From Mansonella perstans (lineage: Eukaryota; Nematoda; Chromadorea; Rhabditida; Onchocercidae), in assembly GCA_037074765.1 (NCBI GenBank), contig JBAMDO010000140.1:1-64000 (forward strand): DNA of 64,000 bases. Direction: 5' to 3'. How positions within the stretch are numbered: position 1 is the stretch's first letter; each line of letters begins with the position of its first letter. The notes under the pieces are model-generated. The model had not been told where the DNA came from. It made no database searches and saw only the letters and a list, made by a program, of their open reading frames with translations. The position numbers were made by a program, and so were the translations under genes. Shown here in pieces: positions 53,337-64,000 of this stretch.

Positions 53337-54900
53337 TTTTTCCGATGTAATTGTCAAAAAGCTCTTGTAAATGAATAACCATTTGTTCATTTACATATGC
53401 GAGAGCTTTTATTGTAATTTTTTGCTACTTTTTTAATCCCAGCGGACCTTGTCGCTGCATTCACTTTCTCAAATTTTTTATCTATAGGAATGAAATGACC
53501 TGTCGCGAATTGTTTTGTCCTGACACAAGCATTTTCGGAATAAATTTATATTGGATGTATTTCTAAGTGTCCTTTAATAAACAGCGTTTTTGATAAATTG
53601 ATGTAGAAGTTAGTCATTTCAGAAGCACTGCTAGGAGAAAATTGGTTTGTTTGCGAAGAGAAGTTTGCAGTTTGCTTTGGAAATTTCAATGTTGCTCATA
53701 AGAATCGGGCTCAAGTTTTTAAAGTTTTCATTACTGTTTCTGACTTTTTCTTTGACTCAAATGCAGCTAACTTGATGGGTTATTGACATAAAATGTGCTA
53801 ATAACCTCCATCGCCTTGATGGAGGTTATTAGCACAATATAAAGTCTTGATCACCGTTTTTTATCGCATGCTAGGAGTTTGAAATGCTTGTCGCTTACGT
53901 TCGTGTGACGTGACTTGTGATAAGACAAACCGCGCGAAGCGAAGGCAGAGATTGCATTGGTCGAGTGAAGGAACCGGTTGTTTCCTGAACATATCTTTTA
54001 ACTTTCGTTTCCTTCTTTTAATTATTTAAAGACACTATTCCAACAGCTGTTGTCACCACTATCATCAGCCCAATAATATTCTTTTCCCACCATCTGTATT
54101 CCCACTCCCAATTATTCAACCTTTTCCCGTTCCCTTCTCATTCCACCACCGTCCCCTTCTTCATTTGACACCTCCTGATTTGATGACATCGCCTACCTCT
54201 TTATCATTTCACTATCTTTTCTCATTACCCAACCAATATTTGCGCCCATATCAACCTTCGTCAAATTTTTAACATCCGACCTGCCATACTTGCCCAAGTT
54301 TTCTCAATTTCACTTCCTTGTTTCCCTCAATTCCTTTTGCTAAATTAGACTTTCATTATTTAATAAATCACTTACAATTTACACAGTAGGCTGATTGATT
54401 GATTTTGTAATTCTCAGCAATAATGAAAATCGATTCACTCCGAGATAATCATAACCTTTCTTGGACCAATACCGGAATCCTATGTATAAATCGCCTAATT
54501 TCCTGCACGCGATGAAAAATAATTTTTAAACTGTTTAAAAGAGCAGGACTCTGACAAATTAACATATTATCAGTTGGGCATGCCTTAATTAACTTATATC
54601 TCCTTACGACTGTTAATTAGCTCTGTTTTCCAGCGAAATGAAATAAAGGAAAATTCGTAGCAGTGAAGAATGAAAGGTTCATCAGTTATATTCAATGAAA
54701 CAGGACGAAGTATCGAGTCCAACTGTTTGATTTTTAAAAAGAAAGTGGTAATCATTTTAAAATCACATTTTAAATCCATGTTATTTAGTTAAGACTAAAA
54801 ATAAGAATTTCCTTCAATTGAGACTAAAAAGGATTTTAGTAATAGTAAAAATTTCTTAGATGTTTTTCGTTATTTCCAAGATTTCGTACGATGAATTTAG
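53337..54900. other. 3' UTR / intergenic region with hairpin
   Basis: About 1.55 kb from the RUFY stop to the first recognisable exon of the DOK7-like gene. The 5' exon(s) of the latter, encoding the start of its PH domain, should be here but were not found. It contains the perfect hairpin at 53794-53836 and a pyrimidine-rich stretch at about 54030-54350. Confidence 0.45.
53794..53836. repeat. Perfect 19-bp inverted repeat with 5-base loop
   Basis: The left arm TGTGCTAATAACCTCCATC (53794-53812) and the right arm GATGGAGGTTATTAGCACA (53818-53836) are exact reverse complements around GCCTT. It lies about 460 bp beyond the RUFY stop. It is not followed by a T-run. Confidence 0.95.
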
Positions 54901-57900
54901 TGGACACGGTGCTACTTATTATGTTCACAACCAAATGACATCGGTGTTGTTGTGCTGTATGTTTACAAAAACTATAAGCGACGTTTAAAAAATAATGAAA
55001 CCTCAACAATATCACTCAGTACCTTCGTGGGTCTCGAAACTGGTAAGTTTTTGTATTTTTTTTTTTAAAGGTTTTTAAGAAATTTGTTTCATAAAGGTCA
55101 AACAGCGGTTATCCATTCAATAACATTAACTGAAAATAGGTCTGGTAGTACATCTGAAGGTTACTTTTTTTCCAGGTTTCGAGCTGAAAAAACAAAATAA
55201 TACGATGTGTGTTATTACGCAAACAAATATCTTAACCGTTTCGTTTCAAACAGCTGAAATGTTGACAATGTGGGAAACTTGGATTTATCATACTTGCTTC
55301 AAAGGTGCTTATTAGCTCTATCTCACTCAACATTTCTGCAAATTTTTGGCGTTGTTGTGTCTTGATGTTACTTCATCTATCATCTTTAATGTTTATTCAA
55401 CTAATCTAATTTGCTCATTGATCAACGCAGTCTTTGGTCCTTTTTAACTTTCGTTTACTAATTAGCATGATATGGAGATAATAACGGATAAGCCAGCTGA
55501 CGTAGTAGGCTAAATTATCACAAAAATGAAACAAATCGAGGAAGTAGTGATCATTTAATTGCCTGAATAAGTGTGCTACATTTCATATTACCCTTAACAA
55601 TCTTACATCATATTTCCATATTGTTTTCATCGTTATCTCGGCTTTTGTAATACCGAAAGAGATCGTCTTTAATTTATTGTTTGATAGCCGGTATCCGATG
55701 ATAGGACGTTTTGTTAATTGTACTTTGTAGTTAATTGGAAATAATGCTTGCAGAACATCTGATAGTGCACTGAATTGACTAACTAATGAAAGCAAGAAAT
55801 AGTTTGAAAGTTTTAATGGAGAGATTAATCTTAGGTTGCACTATTCAGACAATCTCAAGTGAATTATTGGCCGTAATATAAGCTGGAAAGTATTCTTATG
55901 TCACACAGTAGTGCTCAATTCAAACCATTTGATCAAAAAAATAAAAAATTCTCCTATAGCGGAGAGTGTGGTCGTAATGGGAATGAATGTAAGTAAATCA
56001 TTCATTCTCATTCTTTTATTAACAAAAACAATAGGATAAACTGATCGATTCATTGCTCTATGCAAGAATACCCGAAGGGTTTAATGATTTATTTGTCGTT
56101 AGCAATTCGACAATAATACTATGATTTACTTTTTTTGTACCGCATTTTCTGCACTAACTTTTAACTTCTTTGCAGGATCATTATTTTATGCACAGCTAGT
56201 GGGTGCACCTGAATCAAGTCGGGCATATGATTCGTTGAATTGTGAAGTTCGATTGCACATACATGTTAGCTTTTGAAATATATTCGTAATTCCTTCTTCC
56301 TTTGATCAAGTTTGTTAAGTAATAAAAGCAGGAAAGAGAGAAAAGGAAATGAAGGGAAAAAAACACAGTTGCATAACTTTCATTTAGAATAATTCATTCA
56401 AATTTACTCCATTTTTAGGATGGTCGGATCGCACTTGTTAATGGTTATCCACAACGTTTAATCGGTTTCTGGTTTTTGAACGAAATTATTCGGGTTTGTT
56501 TCAACGACAATAAGTTGCAATTTTTTGCAAATGATAGAAGTGGTTTGGATGATGGCATGTATTCATTGGTTTGTGGACGAATACAGCTCCTCGAGAGGCA
56601 CTACAATTTAGCTAATAAACCTGTAAATTCTTCTGCTGTATTCCAGTTCATTAATTTCACTTTGCAATAACAATCTTTAGATTACTAAGACGACATTGAA
56701 ATACGGTAGTATTAATATTTGAAATCCGAGAATGCACTCTGTCAGAACATGATACTAGACACATACCGAATTTAACTGCATATAAGATGTTTGATCATGA
56801 TTTGAATCTGCTTCCCTATAGCTATATTCTTTTCAACAACAGTATATTCATGATTTAGGGCTTACTTACCGCATTCTTAAAGCAGAAAGAGGGTGATGGA
56901 TTGTGGTATGAAGATAAGTTTGCTGATGATTCGTCACAAATGGTAATACAACATTCCAGTATGTGTAACATTCAAAATTCTGAAATGAATCATTTTGTCC
57001 TTTCGTAAGTTCACTTCACTTTTTTAAAAATCAATAGATTTGAGGCAAATAATGCGAAAATTTTTCTTGAAACTTTGAAAAACTGAAATTTTTTATTATT
57101 TTTAAATATGTAGTTAGTCAAATATGCATTCCTTCAACTATTTTATTTCTAACTGTTTTGTTAAATTCAATTTTAGCAATGTACATCGAACTTCAAGCTG
57201 TAAGTCAAAAACTTCAGGTATTTTTACCTCAGCATTCAATTTGTTTTAATTTAATTTAACTCAGTTTAATCTTTGAACATCTTTATATAATGACACTGCT
57301 GTTCCAAAATGCTGTCAGATGATGTTAATATTTTTTCGTGGTTTTAATTTCAAAAATTTCTTGTGAACCTTCCGGAAAACATACATAAACTGAGATGTAT
57401 TATGGCTGTCGGACATATATGCGCATTGGAATTTGCACTAAGTGAACAAAATGCAGTTTCTGCTTGCAGTGTCTCCAACTGGTGCGTCTGCTTCTTATGT
57501 TAATGTGCTGACCGATTCCAGATTTCTTCCGTTATGTAAGTGACACATGCAAATGACACATTTAATCATTACAGAATCATGCATTCACGTGCTGCATTTG
57601 GGAAAATTTACCAACATCTTATAATACTTTTAGATAACTTTTGTTGCTTGGATCCATACACTATGTTATAATTATCAAAACAATCTATAAATAAGATTTA
57701 AAGCCTAATTTTAATAAACCGTAATCAGGGAGGAGAACTATAACAACTGTACAGGCTTAAATTAGGATGAAAAGTGTTCCAAATGTCATTAAAAGCAGTT
57801 AGTTAAAAGTAAAGCAAGAGATAGGATTGATCAGAACCATCCTCATGGGATCACGTTTCTCGTGACATTACGTCGAACGATCCTAAAGCTGTAGTTGGAA

Positions 57901-57962
57901 TGACGCTTATGTGGAGGGTTTCAATTTTTCAACTACTTATTGTGATATATGTGTATATTTAC

Positions 57963-57993
<31 letters not shown>

Positions 57994-60900
57994 TATATGT
58001 ATGTATGTATGTGTGTATGTGTGTATGTATGTATGTATGTATGTATATATGTATGTATGTATGTATGTATGTGTGTATGTATGTATGTATGTATGTATGT
58101 ATGCATGTATGTATGTATGTATGTATGTATGTATGTATGTATGTATGTATGTATGCATGTATGTATGTATGTATGTAATGTATGTATGTATATAAGTATG
58201 TATGTATGTATGTATGCATGTATGTATGTATATATGTGATATATATATGTATAGGTATGTGTATGGTGTACGAATATACTATTTTCAGCCAATGCTCCAT
58301 CGATGGTATCTTGTTGTGTACCATATGTAAATGATATGAGTGAAGAATGCCTGCATTCACAAAGTGAACCTTCCGTGTTATCAGTGGGAAATTGCGATAA
58401 ATCAGCTGATGTCATGGTCAGTACTTTCACCAGGGGTCGCAATATTCCGGCATTCTCGAGCAGTGCTAAATCAAGTAAACCATTATCTCGTGCAGATAGC
58501 TGGCCAAGACCGCTAACGGATGTAATCATCCGAGGGGTTAGTTATGTCTGAGTTGTTTAAATTGCAAATGATTTGGAATTCCGGAAATTCGCTCTTACTG
58601 CGAAAAATGAAATTGAACTGAACGGTTAAATTGATTGGATACAATAGAAATAAATGATAAAGAATACTATTTTGTACGACACTAAGGCGCTGTTATGTAG
58701 TTCATTTTAATATTAAATTGTGGTAGAACGAAAGCCAAGTTATTGTAAGTATGTGATTTCTGGATTTGCATAATAATTGTACAAGCAAAGAAACTCTTCG
58801 GGTTCCAAATTTTTGCGGAGTTAGCGCTTTTGATTTAGGGAATATCAAATGAAACCCTTCAAATGCATTACCAGACCTTCTTCTTTTTTTTGTTAACAAC
58901 CCGAAGTGTATTTGTATGAGCATTTTTAGTCAACGAAACCCTAGACCGTATGATAAAGTAAATGTTTTAGCGAGAAATGTCTGTGCGTACTCGGAGATGG
59001 TGTGCCATAAACGGTAAGGAAACTAAAGGGCGATTTGTGAAGCAAGAAAAGAAAAGCAGTACTGGGAACAAACATTACGAGTTTTGCAGCTTTCGAGAAC
59101 AATCTGGGTTAGTTCTCAGTTATCCTGGAAGATAAAGCTTGTTTAACTGGAATTTTGATCTATCACTATTCCAATACAAATGTAGTTTCCAATATAATGC
59201 CAGTACATTACTAAGACAACAGTTCTCAGTTATGCATTTCATGTTTTGTAATAGTACTGGGCCATGCAGCGATACTTGAAACTAGCGTTTTCAGTAGTAC
59301 TAGTTTACTGGCCACTCTTCTAATCCGACAAATTTTACATAATTTTTGTTCGGTTTGCGGCACAAAGTCGGTAAGGAAAAAGAGGAATAATAGTTTCTAA
59401 TCAAACTTTGAAATATATCATTCTTTTGTATCCAGCGCTTTGTAATTGTTTTCAGTAGGCGTCTCCCGAAGCGTTCAAGGTCATTGGGAATGGAATCTAG
59501 ATATTTAAATTCATCCCGAGAGAAAAATTGGAACCGTGCGAAACGTATTATCGGTGGTGTGCGGAAATCGATTAACGATTTGAATGTTTGTAAAGTCAGT
59601 AATACAAACTGACAGCATTGTATGCTAGTTAAAAAAATAACTTTATTTATACAAATCTTCATTTAGTCCAGGAGGATTACTTTATTCTGTTGAATTTTTA
59701 GAATTCTTTAAATATATCTCCACAAGCACTCATTTAAGTTATATACATATAAATATTTATTTATTGCTTAAGTTATTTGTTTAACTAATTAATTTACTTA
59801 TTTACTAATGTTTATATTTAATTTCATTTCAGTTTTCCGCATCGTTGGATAAATTAGCATTACCGGCAATGTTGCACCATGATACAGTGGTTAGTTTTAA
59901 TCTTAATCCTTACTTACCTTATTCATTTTTCTTTTTTTTTGGATGAAAATCAAGCACTAACTAACTCCAGAGTTTCTAGGCAGTAGCATCATCATCTATT
60001 GATGACACTAACCCAGTTGAACGGGTAATACCTAATGACTTGCAACAATCAGAATTTGCAACTCAAGGTTAGTAGTTATTTTTCGAGCTTGAATGATTTA
60101 TTTAACAACCGTTTTCAAAATTTTTAAGATGTTGAGTAAATGAATTAGTTGCCTATGTGCAATTAATTCAGCATTAAGTCCCGAAAATTAAAGCTTCAAT
60201 TTCACTGTGATTGTTTCAGGTCTTGCTTCATCATCAACTGCACAATCTGTGAATAGATTACCTGGGTTGATCAAACTACCACCCAAAAAACTTAACCTTA
60301 TACGTGCTCGCCACGTATTCACGAAGAACTTGCAAAATTCAATTTCAGGTTCATTTTCGGTATGTGACAATTCCCAGCTTTATCCTGTTTTCGACTAAGT
60401 TCGTTGTTTTGGGACAAAGTCAGTTTGGATATTTCGAGGGTTTTAAGAACCAATGAATGCCAAAATATTATTATAAAAATGATGATAAGTGAAAACAGCT
60501 GATTACTGAAGGCTGGGGAAGGCAATTAATTGATTAATGACGGAAAAATTTATGATTTAGCCATGCTGTACTGAACTTCCAGAAGTATGATGGTGAACGA
60601 TCTGCAAATCATTTCAATCTAGAAGATGCTAAATGCACGGAATCTGTGGTTGACAGTATCGAATCGGCAGTGAAAAAGAGTCGAGCTCGTTTACTCGAAG
60701 CTGAAAGGCGAAATTCAGGATTTACTGACAGAGCAAGTCCAACGAATCCATCTAGGTCTGACCAGGTTTTTTATTTTTCACCTGATTTTTCCATGCTTTG
60801 TTTATTTAAGGCAGTCACTACTGAAACATTTCTATGAAAAATTATTTTTTATAAATCTGAGATAAGTTTGTTTGTGAACCAAAATCCAGAGTTTTATTTT

Positions 60901-62410
60901 GATATCTCAGGTGCTGATTTTTGTATAATACGAAAGTGAGGAAGTAGGTTTCAGCCATTCAGTATGGACAACATTGCCAGAAAATGTGACATCACCGTCA
61001 GCGTGGTCAGCTATTAGTTCCTCTCATATTACTGAATCTCGTTTGTCGAGCTACGATCGGAAATCGCCGGTAAAAACCATTATGCCAACCGTTGATGAAT
61101 GCTACAATACTGTGAAGTTAGATTATCTTTTATAATCCATAATAACATATTTAAAATGTTAAGCTTAAGATTTTCTAAATGGCATTCTACATGGAGTCAA
61201 ATATAACTTATTGTTCTGCTAGCTCTTTCTTTCGGTATTTCAGACATTTGAAATGAGAGAAACAATGAGTGAAGAGACTGTTTTAGCTTGTTTTCGATGA
61301 TACCTGTTCGACAAGCTATCAAAAAAAGTGAAAGCTTTTCCCCACCAACAGTAAGAATGGATTTGCTAATGCTAAGGAAGTGGCCATCCAGGGCTGAAAG
61401 CTTGAGGGTAAAGTTTCAGTTGCTTTGTAATTCCCTGCGCAACTTAAGGAGAACAAAATTGTATTTTGAATTGTAAATTGTAGCGAACAAGCTTTTCCGT
61501 AGTTCTAGATATTTTCTTTAGAAGCTTTCAATAGTGGGAAATCACATTTTATCAGTGTTTTTTTTTTTTTTTTTTTTTGCATTTACAAAAAATGAAGATA
61601 TGTATATTAGTTCTACGCATAGGATTTCTTGATTTGCCACACTTCTCCATCGATATTCTATGTTTTCAGAATTGCTTGACATCTGCAGAGGAAATGAATG
61701 CAAAAAAGCCGCAGCCAGTACCACTGTGCACAACAACAACTTCACTTTCAGGAAGTTACTGCAATTTGGAGACCAAAAGTAGTGGAAGTTTGCCTCAAAA
61801 ATCAGTTGAAGTTTCCCGTACCGTCTATGTACAAATCGATCCTGTAGCTACACTTGGCGCAATACAGGTTTCAATTTTATAACAAGTTTTCCAGAAAATT
61901 TTGTTAAAAATCCAGCTGCGGCTTGTTGCTTAATTGGTAATCAGTATTTGGTTATATCGTTAGGGAATGATTATTAAAGATTTACTCTCAAAGAATGATT
62001 TCTTTCGCTTTCCTTTTCAAGACCCAACAAACAATGATGAGGGATCGCGCACGCAACTTAGTTAAATCTAAACGTTTTTCGAGTCAAAATAACATGGAAA
62101 GTAAAGATCGAAGTGGTTAGTTTCAATCAAAACCATTGAATTAATTCAAATTGGCATTAAATAAATTAGAACTGGCATAAAACTGAATTAACTCGAATTA
62201 ACACAACATATTTCGTTTTTAAATTAGCTTTGATTTGTCGCGAATTTTTTCTTGATTAAAAAATTAATGATTTTATGTCTTTGAAGCTGAAATTTGCCAT
62301 TTATTCAACTTTCTTTTCCAGATGAAGGATGGAACAGAAGTGGTTTTTTTGCTCGTCGTTTGTGGCGAAAATTGCCAATGTCGAAATCATATTCTGATCT
62401 CCGTTTCTAA
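54901..62410 (+). CDS. DOK7-like PH-PTB adaptor (5' exon missing)
   Basis: Exons: 54901-55042, 55176-55304, 56176-56264, 56419-56622, 56859-57004, 57177-57199, 57470-57535, 58289-58536, 59456-59585, 59833-59889, 59980-60067, 60220-60359, 60583-60755, 60955-61069, 61244-61279, 61670-61867, 62022-62115 and 62322-62410. PH domain: WTRCYLLCSQPND, VVVLYVYKNYKRRLKNN, TFVGLETG and LTMWETWIYHTCFK. IRS-type PTB: FYAQLVGAPESSRAYDSL, LHIHDGRIALVNGYPQRLIG and LQFFANDRSGLDDGMYSL. The domain order and motifs match DOK7, which activates MuSK at vertebrate neuromuscular junctions. The long Ser-rich tail ends in a basic cluster (ARRLWRKLPMSKS) and contains RTVYVQIDP, a possible phosphotyrosine site. The junction 58536-59456 is out of phase, so an exon is missing there. 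The first PH strand was not found. Confidence 0.75.
57958..58250. repeat. (ATGT)n microsatellite
   Basis: Nearly 300 bp of GTAT/ATGT tetranucleotide with scattered GTGT, ATAT and GCAT variants. It sits in the intron between the 57470-57535 and 58289-58536 exons of the DOK7-like gene. All long open frames across it on either strand are products of the repeat (Met-Tyr-Val-Cys or His-Thr-Tyr-Ile). Confidence 0.97.
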
Positions 62411-64000
62411 CATATTCTAAACTTTGTAACATAACAATACTACAACTTCTTCAACTTCTCTTTTTTATGTAGTTTCATTACTACCAGTCACTAATTTTTA
62501 TGTTTTTGTTTATTTCTGAATAAGTAAAAGTAACTTAATGATCCCTTTGCGTTTACATTTGCAACACAGATTAATTTTACAAGGAGCGTAGGTGGCATGA
62601 TTGAATAGAAATAGATTTAGAAATTCGAAGCAGTCTGCTTCGAATGCTTTGATTATTACGTTACAGCTACGGTAAGTTTAACTTTCTAGCATCACTGCCA
62701 GTTCATAGTAGTGAACATCACCGTTATTATTATAACTGCCGCTGGTGGTTGTTATCATGATTATTATTATGACGTTTAGAATTAAGCATATATGCATATC
62801 TTCTGTGAGAGCAAAGTGAAGATATAGCCAACTAAGGTTTGCTTGCACATTTCCAGTTCCCGCTTGCAGTTGATCTCAACTGATTTTTATTCTTGACAGG
62901 ACTATATGCAACTTTTGATTTTGCATAGCGCAAAAAATCTACAGTGCTCATAATTTAAAAATAATTCGCAAGTGAATTCATTTTAAAGGTTAATTGAACT
63001 GCTACAGATTGATCTGCTTGCGGCCGCGCCATTTTTCCGCAGATAAGTTCCATTGAAACGAAGCATTTAGAACCAGAAGTTCAAAATGAAATCAGTAAGT
63101 TTCGCAAGCTACCTGAACGCGTGTATTACAATAAAGGATTGTGATCTTGTGTCACGTAAATGTAATGATAAGCGTGTGAACTAATAAGTTTTTTGAATCT
63201 TTTCTTATTGGTCATCTGTATTGAAGGCTGTTTCTTGTAATCATAATAAACAACGAAATTTAGGAAATCTCACATAGCAATCCGTAGTAAATAGTTAAAG
63301 TTTATTAGAGAATGCAATCCAAAGGTCACTAATATAGAGCTATTAGCAAAAGTCAAAATGCCGCAGAAGGACAGGCTTTCATCAAATTGCATTACAACTT
63401 ATTGCTACTTACTGAGCATTTGATTCGTGCAATTTAGATATAAATTTAAATCATTCCCTCAAGTTTATTTGGTGATCGATTTTGCAGATTGGACAAATGC
63501 CAATATCTGGCTATTAAACTTTACATCTTGAATTCAAATCATCGGCTAAGATATTCCGAAACAACAAGGTTGTTATTCTGATATTAGAACAGGAGAATCA
63601 AAGGGAATGAATGATTCCGCAAAAGGAGTATGTGTTAAATGTAGTTCTTGCGGAATTTACAGTGGTTTTTCATATTTACAGATCTGATTGCCATCAAATG
63701 ATTAAACTGAACTGTTTGTATATTTATTCAGAAGGAAAGTATGGGAAAAATCTTTGTCTGTCACACTTTGTCCACCATTAATGATCAGTGCAGCCAGAAC
63801 AGTGTTGCCAAAGCTAACTTCTAACTTTAGATGCTAATCCGTAAAGTAAATAGAATTTTGAATAATTACTTTCATAGAAAACTAGGCTTATTTGTTCGAT
63901 TAGATGGAAAGAAGGAGTTTATCAGTGAGAATTTTGTCAAGATTTCGAAGGTATATCCAAGTATTTAAAGAGCAAAATTGAAGAATAGTACGAAGTAGAT
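62411..64000. other. No gene seen; probable 3' UTR and intergenic DNA
   Basis: About 1.6 kb after the DOK7-like stop. No frame over 60 codons, no splice-bounded exon and no RNA gene was recognised. Confidence 0.5.

Noticed and set aside
57900..58529. Several open frames of 70-198 codons across the microsatellite on both strands
   Set aside because: They consist of Met-Tyr-Val-Cys or His-Thr-Tyr-Ile repeats produced by the (ATGT)n tract; the real exon begins at 58289.
1..64000. Non-coding RNAs, spliced-leader genes, transposases and bacterial (Wolbachia-like) inserts
   Set aside because: I recognised no tRNA, rRNA, spliced-leader or transposase sequence, and no long bacterial-style frame. 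A covariance-model scan and a search against Wolbachia genomes would be needed to exclude them.

Overview
This is eukaryotic, AT-rich nuclear DNA from a nematode. Nine protein-coding genes can be read exon by exon. Exons of about 60-300 bp are separated by GT-AG introns, usually 100-700 bp and often closed by TTTCAG or TTTTAG. The animal proteins point to a nematode outside the Caenorhabditis group: a close innexin-3 (INX-3) homologue, a worm-type troponin I, and a BMAL-type bHLH-PAS protein. A clade III (spirurid or filarial) worm is my best guess, inferred from style and not proven. I saw no bacterial-type operons, rRNA, tRNA, CRISPR or transposase genes. I noticed no Wolbachia-like insert, but I did not search for one systematically.

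Layout. 41-3604 (-): FAM184-like coiled-coil protein, 3' end outside the window. 8234-13157 (-): secreted Skeletor-like DM13 protein. 14807-16652 (-): troponin I. 16653-22453: gene-poor stretch with several tandem repeats. 22454-24907 (+): syntaxin. 25578-29379 (-): BMAL/ARNT-type bHLH-PAS factor. 33078-36337 (+): innexin, closest to INX-3. 39799-42622 (-): TRAPPC12-like TPR protein. 43471-46721 (-): API5-like HEAT-repeat protein. 49630-53336 (+): RUN-FYVE (RUFY-type) protein. 54901-62410 (+): DOK7-like PH-PTB adaptor, 5' exon(s) not found. 62411-64000: no gene seen.

Functionally this is a mixed neighbourhood. Muscle and synapse are represented by troponin I, syntaxin and the DOK7-like adaptor. 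Endomembrane traffic is represented by syntaxin, RUFY and TRAPPC12. There are also a gap-junction channel, a matrix protein, an anti-apoptotic HEAT protein and a transcription factor. API5 and TRAPPC12 lie head to tail about 850 bp apart; otherwise the genes appear independently transcribed.

Exon boundaries were chosen by eye from splice signals, reading-frame phase and similarity to families I know. Most junctions keep phase; the few that do not are named in the entries. The intergenic DNA and introns hold many short tandem duplications and minisatellites, a 19-bp perfect hairpin, and a long tetranucleotide microsatellite inside the DOK7-like gene.
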